From contig OX485804.1 of NCBI GenBank assembly GCA_950295325.1, positions 32,612,001-32,676,000 of the forward strand: a stretch of 64,000 nucleotides of DNA, read 5' to 3'. The notes under the pieces are model-generated. The model had not been told where the DNA came from and did no database searches. It worked only from the letters and a program-made list of their open reading frames with translations. A program made the translations under genes and the position numbers. Each line of letters opens with the position of its first letter. Within the stretch, counting starts at the first letter, position 1. This document shows positions 35,952 through 47,400 of this stretch, piece after piece. The DNA comes from Polytrichum commune (lineage: Eukaryota; Streptophyta; Polytrichopsida; Polytrichales; Polytrichaceae).

Positions 35952-38268
35952 TACCAATGCCAAAAGGAATTCCTACCCAACACTCAAAAGAGCCACAAAA
36001 TGGACATTACAAGCGCAATTCAAAAGAGCCTCCACTTCTCATCCAATTTTGCAACATTGTGAACCTCCGGCAGGGGTTTACTGCGGCTGAGGATCTGATA
36101 CTTCATGTTGTTGCACCGAAGTAAGCCTACATATCATTATCATCATCATAATTATTTTGTTGCCAGAAAAAGAACAAGTGGAACGCACATGCGGGTTGTC
36201 AGAGATGACTTCACTAACGCTAAAAGACAGGGGGGAAAGAGTATAAGAGAGGATAAATTTAGCAGGGCAGAATCATCATCGGGAAACGATCCCAATTAAA
36301 TCGATTTCTTTGTAGTTGCTTGGGAAGTATGATGCTCGAATTGAAGATGATTGCTGGCCTAAGATTAAGTTAAGGTAGCCATCAATGCTTGCTTCCGATG
36401 AAAGGAATTGCGAGTGAGTCAGACAGTTGCCGTAGCTCCTGAGTTCTCACCAAGGAATCATGAGTATTGTACGCCGTATTTGGTGCATACATGTGGAAGA
36501 TGTATCCCAGTACTGTTTAGGGTTGAACTACCTCTTGAGTCGCTAGGTACATTATATACTTAAGCTTACCTATACCTACTTACAAGCACAGGAGTCCGCA
36601 AGATTACACCACCAAAAATGAGATTTTTTTGTGAATCTATGATAAGGAAGTGTGGATACTTTGTCTTAAATGGCTAGTTAGTTTGAGGTTCTAAATTGGC
36701 CACATTCTAATCTTGTGTAGAAAAGAAAAAGGAAATAAAACAAAAGAAACACGAGTGTTTTTTTGTACTTGTGTGAAACAAAACCCGTTCATCGTCTCCA
36801 ATGAGGAAGGTAATGCGGGTGTTAATCAAACACCTATATTTGATTGATGTGTAGTTCAGTGAGGATTGAAGAACAAACAACACAAAAGCACTTGTTTAAA
36901 AGAGCTTGGACTATGTCTTCAAATTTTATTAACTACTCCACACTCACTACTATAGTGCACACAATTGGGAGGACCTATGTATCTAGTTAAGGAATTAACA
37001 AACATGCACTTCTAAAGGAGGTCCAATTTTCTTGATGCTTCATCATAGATTTGCAAATGCAACACAAGCTTCGATGTTTAAATCAAATCAGTAGAATTTG
37101 GAGAACATGGAAAACGAACCGAACAATACCCCCCTTCCTTCCACATGCAATCCTTGGATTGGATTATCGGAACATGCTTGTTGTTTTAAGCATAGTTGCA
37201 CAGTTTGGAGTAGATATTTATGGAACTTGATGCTAGATTTTCAAGAACCATTTGCTTACTGTTACTGTACCTGACATTGTTGTATCACTGAAATTGGGAT
37301 TTTTTTACATTTACTTATGCATTTGCAAAATTTATAACATGCTTGTGAACAGGGTGCAGGAGATTGTTGCATAACAAGGAGATGTCACAATTTGGGCAAA
37401 CCAACCCATGCACTCTTTCCTTGTTGGATGCCTAAACCCTTGCCTCCAAGGAACCAGTGTACAGGTTGGTCCGCCCCAGCCAAGATGTCGCTATCCTTGC
37501 TGAGTATATCCACTAACTTATTGTAGTCACAGAATGCCAAAAATCGGTTCGTGAACTTCTATATGATCATGGAAATAGTGTGAACTAATTAGGTAATTGA
37601 CTGGGAACACATATTTGCAAAGCAGTATGATGTGATCCTAAGTAGCCCAAGAGGGCTCTCAGCTGGTAAGGGCAGCTCTTTTCAACATTGCTTTCTTCAT
37701 AAGTTCATTGTAAGACAGTCATATCCTTACATTTCATTGCAGTGAAACACAACATCTGAAATCCTATCCCTAGGAGGCTAGTGCATCCTTGACAATGTAG
37801 AATGTAATGAAAATAGTGAACCAGGAGGTAATGACCATGAGTCAGCCAATAAGTTCTAGGTGAGTATTGCTTGAGGACAAACACACACTCTGTATACAAG
37901 TTGCTGTTGTAAACACAAGAGGGTTAATAATCAACTCACAATAGGCGAAATTCTGCAAAAGAAGTCACCTGCAATTAAGCCTGAAAGTTTTCATCTACCA
38001 ATTTCCTCCCTTTCTTTTCACTGGGGGGTTCACAAGAGACCAATATGGAGTGCAGAGAAATAACCGGATTCCAACAACCATGTAATCCAGCAGACCCCAT
38101 TTGTGCCAATCTTCTAATTCATTACCCCTGTCCAGAATCAGCTTCAATCTCTTAACAAACAAAATTACCAGCGCTAAACACAATATTCTCCTGTTTCATT
38201 GGCTTGTCCTCTTCTGCGCCATAGTAGGAATCAATCTGAAAATGTTCCATCTCTAGCATCCTCATCCT
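35952..38268. other. Intergenic region between HEXO1 and CCDC115 genes
   Basis: Holds the HEXO1 5' leader and promoter (no clear TATA box assigned) and, on its right, the CCDC115 3' region. 36826-37090 is a copy of a dispersed repeat ('TATATTTGATTGATGTGTAG', 'CCTATGTATCTAGTTAAGGA'), also at about 11500-11690, 52840-52910 and 58515-58700. No other gene is seen. Confidence 0.6.
36826..37090 (+). repeat. Commonest dispersed repeat family, representative copy
   Basis: Phrases 'GATTGATGTGTAGTTCAG', 'GTTTAAAAGAGC', 'CACTCACTA', 'GAGGACCTATGT', 'AAGGAATTAACAAACATG' recur near 11500-11690 and 58515-58700. The start phrase recurs near 52840, and related opposite-strand text (AGTCCAATCTC...TTAGATCCACACC) occurs near 945, 16615, 17890, 27680, 44000 and 60450. 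No TIR, LTR or coding region could be defined. Confidence 0.6.
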
Positions 38269-41215
38269 TTATGTATATGTATCAGGGGCTTCCCCAGTCA
38301 ACGAGCCCTCCCTGGTACAACCATGCTCTTGCAACACTAGCTTGTGTGCATGTGCTGCCTCGCCTTGTGCATTGGCCATGTCCACAAGAATCTCCAGGGC
38401 TGACAATGTGTCAATTCCCACAAACAATAAGCCCCCTCAAACAGAACATTCTTGATAAAGATAGTTTGGCTAACAAGATGCTTAACCATTAAAATGAAAA
38501 AAACAACAGGGCTTTGGAGACAAGAAAAAAAAAATTGTTGTTGATAACTTCATCTTTTGTCATATCTTAACAAAACAACCTTATTGAAATACCTTTATTC
38601 TTCTGAGGAGGTACTCTGATTAAAAAAAAAGCTAATATTGAGATGCAAATACAGCCATGTACATCAAGGAATCCAGGATACAATCCTATGTAATATCTGG
38701 TATTTTTGTCAACAATTTTATAAATGATTGCATTTTTTTCTATCTGGGAACCTATGTAGTACATAAGTTAGTAATGAGCCTTGAGCCACAATTTCCTCAA
38801 CTAATACCTCAAAATGAATTTTTTGAGGAATATTTGCAAAAAAAATATTATACATGGTTTTTTTGGATGTTAAGATGTCAAACTATATGAATGTAATTTT
38901 TGTATAACTTTTCCTGTTGTGTAATCTACAGTCGAGGATTGAAAGTCTTTCATCTTAAGTCATCTCAATTCCCCTACACACCCTTTGACCTTTTAAGAAT
39001 TAAGCTTTGCAAAATTGCTTGGCACACACTACCACTTTATGAAAAGGTCTTCGTAAAATACCTAACTGGAAAGAACCTTGTGCAGCCCGAAGATGAGGTG
39101 AAACTAAACCTCCAAACCAGTGCAAAGGCTTTGCTTTTTCTTGAGCCTGTAGACAAAATGTAGAAATTAAGGGTCACCGGGAGATACAGAGATTAGATTC
39201 AAGTGCAAATCAGCACCATTAAAGAACTCCAAAGCCATGCACAAAATGCACACATATTGAATGATGAAGCACCGCTGATTACAAGGATCACTGTTAAACA
39301 TGTCCAGAGAAGATTGACCAACCTGTGTTGAGAATCCTGATTCCGAATCTGAATCCAAATCATCCACATCTCGCATCAGTCGCTTATAAGCTGCATCCTC
39401 CTCTTGTGTCCAATCTGTACAACAAATGCACAAACTGCTAAAACTGGTTGGGAGTAACTGGAGCCACAAAGGAAGAATATTGGATTATTCACGAAAACAA
39501 TACACTTGTACTACAAGTAAGACTGACATTTCTGGATAAAAGAACCTGTGTGCATACCAGTGGGAACAGCATTTGATTGCTCCCGCCCTTGTCGAGAAGG
39601 CTCTTCCACCTTGTCACTAGGGCCTGTGACCTTTCCATTGCTCAAATCCCCAGTTTTGAGCCTTTGTAGAGTCATGTGGAATGGGCCATCACTAACTGTA
39701 GAAGCCTCGTCATTGTCATTACTGTCATCTGTCCATCACACTTACTTATAAAGCTACATTTCCAAAGGACTTACTGCAAGATCAAGACATCAATATATGT
39801 GTGTCTGCCATAGATGCATTTTCCACCACCTTTTCTTATATCACCACCAAACTAGGATATCAAGTCAAATATCATCAGGATTGGCCCCCGTTGACAGAAC
39901 AGCATTGTCAGGAAACCCAAATACTAAGCTTCAGTCAATTTTTGGAGCAACAGGAGACCCAGGTGGGTTTACTTGGTTGGTCATAGCACATCTAACCGTG
40001 TAGTTCACTACACCTAACCACGTGTCGTAATCTGACTGAGACTCCAAGCACCTGGCAGACTTCATATTGTTGATAAACCTTTCATTCCATTTAATGAATG
40101 AAGAACAGCAACGACTTGTTACATTACAAGTACATGTTATGGAGGAGGAGGTGCTAGAACCTGTAATTGAGATTGTTGCTGATGCAGCATAGGGCTTCAG
40201 CCGAAAGAGCGGCTGACTAACCTGCGGTCCCATTGAGTACCTAGCACTCGCCATCTCCATCCATCCCTGAAACACATCCCCATCTGCTACCTCCAATTTA
40301 ACGACTTAAAAATCCTTCAACTTAAGAGTGTCCTATTCTTAGGGGCGCTCCACACTAGAGTTTGAGGGGCCATGACCATCGACCTCTAAAAGCTCTCAAT
40401 GGTGGACAATGCTGAGACAGTCCCACTTCACTTTACAATATAGCTTGAGGGCCTAAAGGACCAAGGAAGTCTGAATGGATGAAAACCTACATGGAGCCCG
40501 ACATGGTAGATGCAATGGAACTTCTTTCATGGTTTACCTGAATTTGGTTTAAGTCCACCTCAAAGAGATGAGTCTACACAAAATCGGTAAGACCGTGACT
40601 TCAAAATCTCGCATCCCTTAATTTATAACATATTGTGTAGAAGAGCCCACATGAATAGAATGGTAATGAAATAGCATTTAATTGAAAGCCTGGTCACATA
40701 AGTATTTACACTACACTTGAAGATCCATGGCCACACAAAATTCAATTTCAATTTTCCAAGGCTCGGCTTTCGGATGAGTTTCAAGGGCCTTCGCAATTTC
40801 ACGGTCATGCCCACTGGCCATGATGTGAAGTGGCCCTAAGAGTGAACTATTTTTACAAAATAATCACAGGCCCTGTCAATAGAATTCCCTAGCAAATAAA
40901 AACAAGAAGACAAACACAAAGAGCAATTTCAGACCAGCCGTTGGATCCCAGCCACAGCCGATCCATAGTTGATGGTAGCTTGTCATGAACTTAACCAGAA
41001 AATCATGAGCGGAGCCTGCAATTGACGTTTAGTTCGATTTGGAGTGAACCGAAAAGAGAATGCAAGGAGAGAAGCACCTGGCGTAGGAGCTGCGACAGAG
41101 TGTCGCGCAGAGACAATAGCTGGTGCACAGAGTCGAGGCACTTGATCATCTCCATATCCAGCATTGACTCCACTCCATTACTGGATTTCTCTGACTCCCC
41201 TTCCGTCACTTCCAT
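38269..41215 (-). CDS. CCDC115: CCDC115/Vma22-like V-ATPase assembly factor, 6 exons, 240 aa
   Basis: Likely plant counterpart of human CCDC115 and yeast Vma22, ER factors needed to assemble the V0 sector of the proton-pumping V-ATPase. Exons on the minus strand: 41215-41078, 40266-40161, 39728-39558, 39414-39323, 39146-39062, 38399-38269; GT-AG joins, 723 nt in total. Residues 22-46 form a Leu-rich helix (probable coiled coil: 'CLDSVHQLLSLRDTLSQLL'). Residues 47-59 'GWMEMASARYSMG' and 179-195 'WFGGLVSPHLRAAQGSF' are the two conserved family blocks. Between them lies a polar, acidic linker with 'DDSNDNDE' and 'DVDDLDSDSES'. The helix after the second block ('LALEILVDMANAQ') matches the family, while the last ~25 residues are not conserved to my eye. 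The ATG at 41215 gives a complete N-terminal helix; a 5' UTR intron probably ends just upstream (CCAG near 41260). Function is inferred from the family. Confidence 0.9.
40342..40836 (-). mobile_element. Tourist-like MITE, copy 2, inside CCDC115 intron 1
   Basis: Diverged full-length copy oriented like 51426-51927: it starts GGGGCGCTCCACAC, has 'AAAGCTCTCAATGG', 'CTCAAAGAGATG', 'CACATGAATAGAA' and 'TTTCACGGTCATGCCC', and ends GATGTGAAGTGGCCC before TAA. The left flank is TTA, so the duplication is imperfect. It accounts for about 495 of the 811 bp of intron 1 (40267-41077). Confidence 0.75.
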
Positions 41216-41660
41216 TGCTCCAGCGATCCACTTGACCTGGGATGGGAAAAACCCTGGCAAGACAAGACATCGACAATCTGGAACTTTAACATCCACAAAT
41301 ACAATCACAAGAAGAGAAGCAGAGGACACAGGAGCAAACCTGAAGGCACCTGGAAGACCCTAGACAATGAAATCGAGAAGAATTTACAGGCATGAGAATT
41401 GGCAACTAATTCCAAGATACTCACAAACCTCACCCTCGATCAGAAGTCGGGAATCAACTGACCTGCTTACCACCGTATGAGGCTTCAATTTCCACAAAAA
41501 GAGGCCCAACGGAATCTAGAGAAGCAAATGAATGCGTGAGTGGCGAGAAGACGGTGGCACACTCAGAGCTTGGAAATTGGCGAGCTATGGAGTCGAAAGT
41601 GGTGGTGCAGTCGAGGGGAGAGAGAGTCAGTAACAGGGGCTATTGATCCGGGACACATTT

Positions 41661-41670
41661 TTAGGGTTTA
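41661..41670 (-). promoter_or_regulatory. Telo-box near the CCDC115 transcription start
   Basis: Minus strand reads TAAACCCTAA, containing the plant telo-box AAACCCTAA, about 450 bp upstream of the start codon where the 5' leader should begin. Telo-boxes often lie close to transcription starts of housekeeping and growth-linked plant genes. The leader's extent is inferred, not shown. Confidence 0.45.
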
Positions 41671-42728
41671 AGGGCCTTGAGGGAGACGATGTTCTCCATC
41701 CACGTTCCCCACTTATTGTTGTTATATGTATATCTATACTATATTAATCACACATTGCCACGCGGACGGTCATGTTTTCATCCAAGAAGAATATCATTGT
41801 TGACTAATTGTTGAAGTATTATTGAAGAGTATCCACAAATGTTCACATGTTGAGCTTCGCCATTGCAAAGTTTGGCAACAAATGCACCACAAGATTTTGG
41901 TTTCTCGCATTTTGTTAGCAGTTCATAGGTTGCTTGACTATGCATATGTTGACACAAGAGAAACATTCGACATTTATGATAAGCAATCAAGTATATTTAG
42001 TATGTGATTCAGTGTGGTTTATTGTTGCATGTGCAACAAGCAGGTCGCTAGTAGTCTCTTGATTGCAGAGTGTCACGGCCACATCCATGTCACGTCTTCA
42101 TCTATCATGTTATGTCACACTATCATCATACTAAAAAAAGTTCATCCATTAACCCTACTAAACAAAATTCCAAAGAGTGGTGTATAGGGATTGTAACTAT
42201 TAGGCTAAATTATACCTAGTGCTATATATTGTAATTATATTTATGATGATTGTATTAAAAGCATTTGTTCCATAGTAGTGGCATAATGCGGCACATTTTA
42301 GAAGAAATATTTACAATTATGCAATTATTTGCTCTTGAACAATAGGATTGCTCGATATTGTAGGATTTTTTGGTCTTGGATCCTAATGCAAACCGGTCTA
42401 GAGTGGTGAAAATGGCATAAGATCTCACCTTTTTTAAGGAGGAGATTGTTATGATTTTAAAGCAAAAGGGATCTTTAAGCTTGGCATATTTCTCGAATGT
42501 TAACAATCTTGTGCCAAAACATTAGGGATCTAAGCCATATAAAATAAGTAAAGTGAGTGCATGTGTTATAAATTGTAACTTAGGCCAATTCACATGAGGT
42601 CCCAAGTCCCACTCATGTCAACAAGTCCCAACCTGGAGGCAAAGTCCCAACTTTTGAGCCATAAGAAACCATTTAAAGTATGGTTTATCCATCAAAGTCA
42701 TATCTTTGACTTGTATTGCGAGTGGGGT

Positions 42729-43020
42729 CTACACTACACATAATATTTAGTGTCACCAATTATAGTTGTCTTGCTCAATACTAGTTGTATAGTGCCACCA
42801 ACACTAAATGTTAACCCAATTTGTCATTCCTCGAGTTTTTTTTTGGGGGGGGGATTATAGATTTCTAGTGTTGCAATTATTGTCACTTACCAAACAATGT
42901 TTTATCCAAATTCAATCATCCATGACAATATTTGTCAACTTATTCATAAGAAGTGTCATCCAAAAAGTGACCATAGTGACATTAAATACCATTTCACACT
43001 AAATATCATATTTAGTGTAG
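42729..43020. repeat. Foldback element with CTACACTA ends, 292 bp
   Basis: The left end is CTACACTACACATAATATTT and the right end ATATCATATTTAGTGTAG; they pair over about 18 bp with mismatches. The same CTACACTAAA terminus is seen at 50041-50413, and a related one at 13965-14203 and 63470-63799. The CACTA core recalls CACTA transposons, but no 3-bp target duplication is clear. A T/G run lies inside near 42838-42852. Confidence 0.65.
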
Positions 43021-44149
43021 TTTTTGCTTGACCCAATTCTCAACACAAGTCCCAAGCATAACATTATTCGGTTGAGTGACAAGTTGGGTGGGGCCGGGTG
43101 TATGTCATGTAAGGTGTTAAAATTATACCTCATGGATGCTTGTTAATAAATAAATTTAGCCTAGAAAACAAGTGAGATCTGGGCGAAGCACTATCGTTAA
43201 CTATTATTAGATGGAACACTTGATAGCAATTCGATAATGTTATGAGGCTCACCTACAAGAAGTGTTGTCATGTAAGCATCTATGTCATACTTGGGACCCC
43301 ACATGAAGTGGTAAGTCCCAACTTTCATGCTCTCGACAACTAAGATTGCATGGATTGACGTCAAGTAAATTAGAACTTAGGACTTGGGAACTCATGTGAA
43401 TATTTTAGCTGCCCATTTTATATATTAAATGAACGCCTATGATGTATTATAAGCACCCAAAGAAGAATACATTGGCTCAAATGAAACATTGTCAACCACT
43501 CAACACCCTATAAGGTATGGGTATTTATTCTAAGCCCATTCTAAGTGCCCCCTACTTGTTCATTATCGAAATCAAGGCCTTGATACTTCTAGATTGTTTT
43601 GGAAAGTTGTACAAACCCCTTACTTAATGTAAATAAGAGGTTTTCTCATTCCTTGTACGTTTGCTTATTGCCACGATTCCATGTTCAAAGAAGGCAACAA
43701 AAATTGGTAGAACCAAATTAAAGACATTCATGATGGGTGTACTCACCTTAGGGACATGACCCCATTGCGGGCAGTTCCAACTCCACAAACAATTTTGATC
43801 AAACAACCAAATTGGGAATTGTTTCAGCATGTTAACAATTGCAATTCATAATGGTGTTGTTTTCATTTTCATTTTCATAATCATAGTTGTTACATAAGAC
43901 TTAAGAAGTCAAAGTGAAGATTGTCTTTTACTTAAACAATCACATGTACCCTCTCAATTGTGTTACAATACATGAGAATTGAAGCCAAAATGGTTAATAC
44001 ATCTTGAGCACATAATCCAACCTCGTTGTGACACGTGTCTTTGCTCCTATAACTTACAAGGTGTCCAATTAAGAAGAGCGACCGCATAAGCTAAATGTCC
44101 ACACTCAACTGAGGGCAAAGCAAGGAAGGCTTATCAACCTGAGAGCGCG

Positions 44150-44158
44150 AAACCCTAA
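44150..44158 (+). promoter_or_regulatory. Telo-box upstream of SAM50
   Basis: AAACCCTAA lies 282 bp before the SAM50 start codon and immediately before an upstream ATG. Its counterpart on the other strand at 41661-41670 serves the divergent CCDC115 gene. Confidence 0.45.
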
Positions 44159-44159
44159 A

Positions 44160-44201
44160 ATGGCAATGGCATTGCCATTCTGTTTCTCCCTTCTCCGTTG
44201 A
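44160..44201 (+). other. Upstream ORF 1 in the presumed SAM50 leader (13 codons)
   Basis: ATG at 44160 opens 'MAMALPFCFSLLR' and stops at TGA 44199-44201, before a likely leader intron. If transcription starts upstream of 44160, ribosomes would meet this frame before the SAM50 start. Whether it is in the transcript is not known. Confidence 0.4.
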
Positions 44202-44233
44202 GCCTTGTTGCCGCGGGACGGGGAAGCAGATTC

Positions 44234-44326
44234 GTAAGCTTCACACGAAAATCATAACGTCCATCATTTCATTTCCAGTTTCCAACTTGCGGCACTGCAT
44301 TTGTGCAATTTTTAATTTTTTTCCAG
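44234..44326 (+). other. Probable 5' UTR intron of SAM50 (93 bp)
   Basis: A good donor (TTC/GTAAGCT) and an acceptor preceded by a T-rich tract (TTTTTTTCCAG) bracket 93 bp that are more AT-rich than the flanks. Predicted from sequence only. Confidence 0.55.
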
Positions 44327-44376
44327 CGGTGTCCTTCGAGGGGCATTCACGGTGGTTCGACGAGGTTAGGGTTTCG

Positions 44377-44400
44377 ATGTTGATGAGTTTGCATCGGTAA
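44377..44400 (+). other. Upstream ORF 2 in the SAM50 leader (7 codons)
   Basis: ATG TTG ATG followed by four sense codons and TAA ends 31 bp before the SAM50 ATG at 44432. It lies in the exon that carries the start codon, so it should be in every mature transcript. A short uORF this close could reduce initiation at SAM50. Confidence 0.5.
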
Positions 44401-44431
44401 TCGTGGGGGAGGGGAGGGGAGGGTTGGAGCG

Positions 44432-47400
44432 ATGGATCCTGCAAAGGAGAAAAAAATTGATGAAGAGGAGGAGGAAGTAAAGGACGAGAATATGTCTCGG
44501 AAGCCAGAGTATGGTGAAGATGGGGATAGGGATGGAGATGGTGATGGTGATGGTGAGGAGGAAGAGGAGGAGGAGGATGGTGAGGATGGTGAGGATCGGG
44601 AGATTGACATGAACCTGATCAGGAGTATGACGCAGAAGCTGGCCACGGAGCCAGTTAAGGTGCGTGTGCATGATATTCAAATTAAAGGGAACACCAAGAC
44701 GAAGGATAGCGTGATCGAGGCCCAGCTCCAGGAGGTTCGGGCGGTGGACAGCATGCAGGAGCTTCTGCAGGAATCTGTGCGTGCAAATTCTCGGTTGCGA
44801 TCGCTTGGAGTTTTTGATAAATGTGTTATCACATTGGACGCGGGGCCCAATGAGCTTCCTGGCACTGTAAATCTCCTCTCTCTCTCTCTCTCTCTCTCTG
44901 TGGATGAATAGTCAAAGACATTGTCCTTGATTGGAATATATATACAATTTCTTCAGATTCTCTCTTTTGTCTTATGGTGTCTCTATCTCTCTCCTCCTTA
45001 TCGGTGGGGCAAACTACTCCTGCAGCTCCCGGGTAGCGCCAATTGCCTTTATTCAAGTCGATTTGAATGGCCGTGTATCAATTTCCAGAGTAAATACATG
45101 AGGTGTAGGTTAAGGAGTTACATTTGGATAAGAATCTCGGCGAGCTTCAGAGCAGGGTTGGTTTAGCGATTCTTGCATTTGTTTTCCACATTACGAGATG
45201 GCCTTCCTTGGTGGCTCTGAACCTCTATATCCTGAATCTACAGCAAAGTTCTAGCACCTCAATGTACACTAGGCTTGGTTTTGGTCCTGATTTTCATTTG
45301 CGATGACCATCAGAAGTTCATAAGCGGATTTCCTATGGATATCAGATCTTATTTATCAACTGCATGAGTATAAGGGATAAATTGACAGCCCTTGAGGGCC
45401 CAACCTTTGACATTGTCTTGTCGTATGTAGCAGAAGTTGTTAGAAGGTTGATTTTGGGTCCAATGTTCTACAATCTCCTTCATTAAATTCGCCTTTTATC
45501 TGAGCAAGACGAGAACAGTAGTCTGTCAAGGCCTGTAAATCTATCTTTTACAGTCCTTGTTCCCCAAATAAATATGTTGGAGCTTACGAGGCTCAATGCA
45601 TATGTTGCAAAATAAGCCTCCAGGATTTCTTTATGTGGCAATGAACTTCTAAATACAAGAATTCCATTTCTGACTAGATCAGGCCAAATTGGACTCCCAA
45701 TGCGCTTGGTTGTATGCATAGTACCTCACTTACAAATTCTACCTTGATGCAGGCCAATGTGATTGTTGAAGTGGAGGAGGTGAAACGGCCCTTTGCTGGT
45801 GACCTTGGTGTTTTCTCCAAGCCTGAGGTTGGTATTTTTGTTTGATTTTGTTCTAATCAATGACTGTCATTCCTCTTTGTTTAGGAAATTTCTGCAGTAA
45901 TTGTTGATGACGGTTATGTTTGCTTATCCGATAGTAGGCTTATTGTGACTGGTCACATCAATTAGGGTATGAAGTTGAGCACTTGGTAAGTGGATGTTTT
46001 GAGTGTGCCGGTTTCCTCTATTCCTTCAGGGAAATATGTTTTTTACCCAGAAATCTCTTCCATTCTAAGATATCTAATGATAAGGGAAGGTGGATATAGG
46101 GTTTAGGGTTTAGTGCTGTCCACAGGCTAGGCCGGAGCAACTTTGCATAGGGTGTAGTTTTCTCAATCATGTATACACAAACAGCCTTGTTCATGTTTTT
46201 TTGGTGTGTGTAGTGCTTTTTGGAATGTATTTTCTGTCTACTACTTCCTTTTTTTCATTGTGCCTCTTTTACTGACATTCATTGAGCACGGTTGTTATTC
46301 TGTTGAATCAAGTTCACCTGTTCAATTACTCATTCATGCTGATGTTACCTGTGAAGTGGATGTGGACAAAGGTCCATTGACAGGACTGACAGTGCATGTT
46401 GGGGGAAGGGCTGGTTGTAGACAAAAGCGTGGTCGCTGGAAGGAACAGTTAAATACAAAAACCTAGTGGGATATGCTGAAACTTTTGATGCGACAGGATG
46501 CTATGGCCTGGATACAACTTCAGAGCTCAGTGCTGGTGTTTCGTATCCACGATTTAAAGGATTACCTGCTTCTCTGTCCACTCGGCTCACCCTCCTCACA
46601 CAGGATTGGCAAAGATACTCGTCTTATAGGGAGCGTCTGACTGGCTTCTCAATAGGTTTGGTGGGTGAGAAGCAGCATGACATCTCTTACAACTTAACAT
46701 GGCGTGATGTGAAGGATCCTTCGCGCTGTGCCTCAAGGTCAGTGAGGAGGCAGGTTGGTCATAGTCTTCTTTCTGCAGTGAAGTACACTTACAAGCTGGA
46801 TGAAAGAGATTCAGCATTTCGGCCTAGGCGTGGTATAGCTTTCATCTCAAGCACACAGATAGCTGGGCTGGGACCTGATAGCAAGCTTCTACGGTTTGCA
46901 CGGCAGGTTGCAATCTTACCTCCAGGACTCCCTGCAAGTGCTTGGTTCATACTGGATTGAATACCTTGATGCTTGGCATGTGTCAATTTTTATTATGATG
47001 TTGAACTACATCATTGTGTTGTTTGTTTTTACTGGATAATATGAATAGCCATAATCATTAAACTGTCTACTATGGTCAAGTGATAGAGAGGTAATTGTAT
47101 TACAGTATCTGCTGAAGAGGTTTTGTTGCTTTAGCCTGTGCTCATTGGGGGTGACATGAAATATTGTAGGATCCTGTGTTTGACATTATAAGATTTGTTA
47201 CAGGAGGTGGAGGCAAGGTTGGCTATACCACTGGGATTTGCAAATGCAGCACTGAATATTGGTGTTGCTGGAGGTATCATATTGCCGTGGGGACCTAGTT
47301 TCAGAACCAAATCCACTCCAATCAGTGATCGATTCTTCATGGGAGGCCATTCATCCCTCCTTGGTGAATTGAAAGGACCATCTGCTCTTCTGGGTTTTCG

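Larger units (their letters stand above)
41216..44159. other. Head-to-head intergenic region, CCDC115 to SAM50
   Basis: About 41216-41670 should be CCDC115 5' leader and promoter (several GT/AG candidates suggest a leader intron). The middle is AT-rich with a foldback element at 42729-43020 and dispersed-repeat fragments near 43990-44090. The right end holds the SAM50 promoter. No gene is supported. Confidence 0.6.

Noticed and set aside
35952-35963. Longer HEXO1 N-terminus beginning four codons upstream
   Set aside because: The upstream codon is TTG, not ATG. The ATG at 35951 directly precedes a good signal peptide.
44347-44680. Minus-strand Ser/Pro- and Leu/Ile-rich frames over SAM50 exon 1
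   Set aside because: They are antisense translations of the GAGGAA/GATGGT repeats of the real exon.
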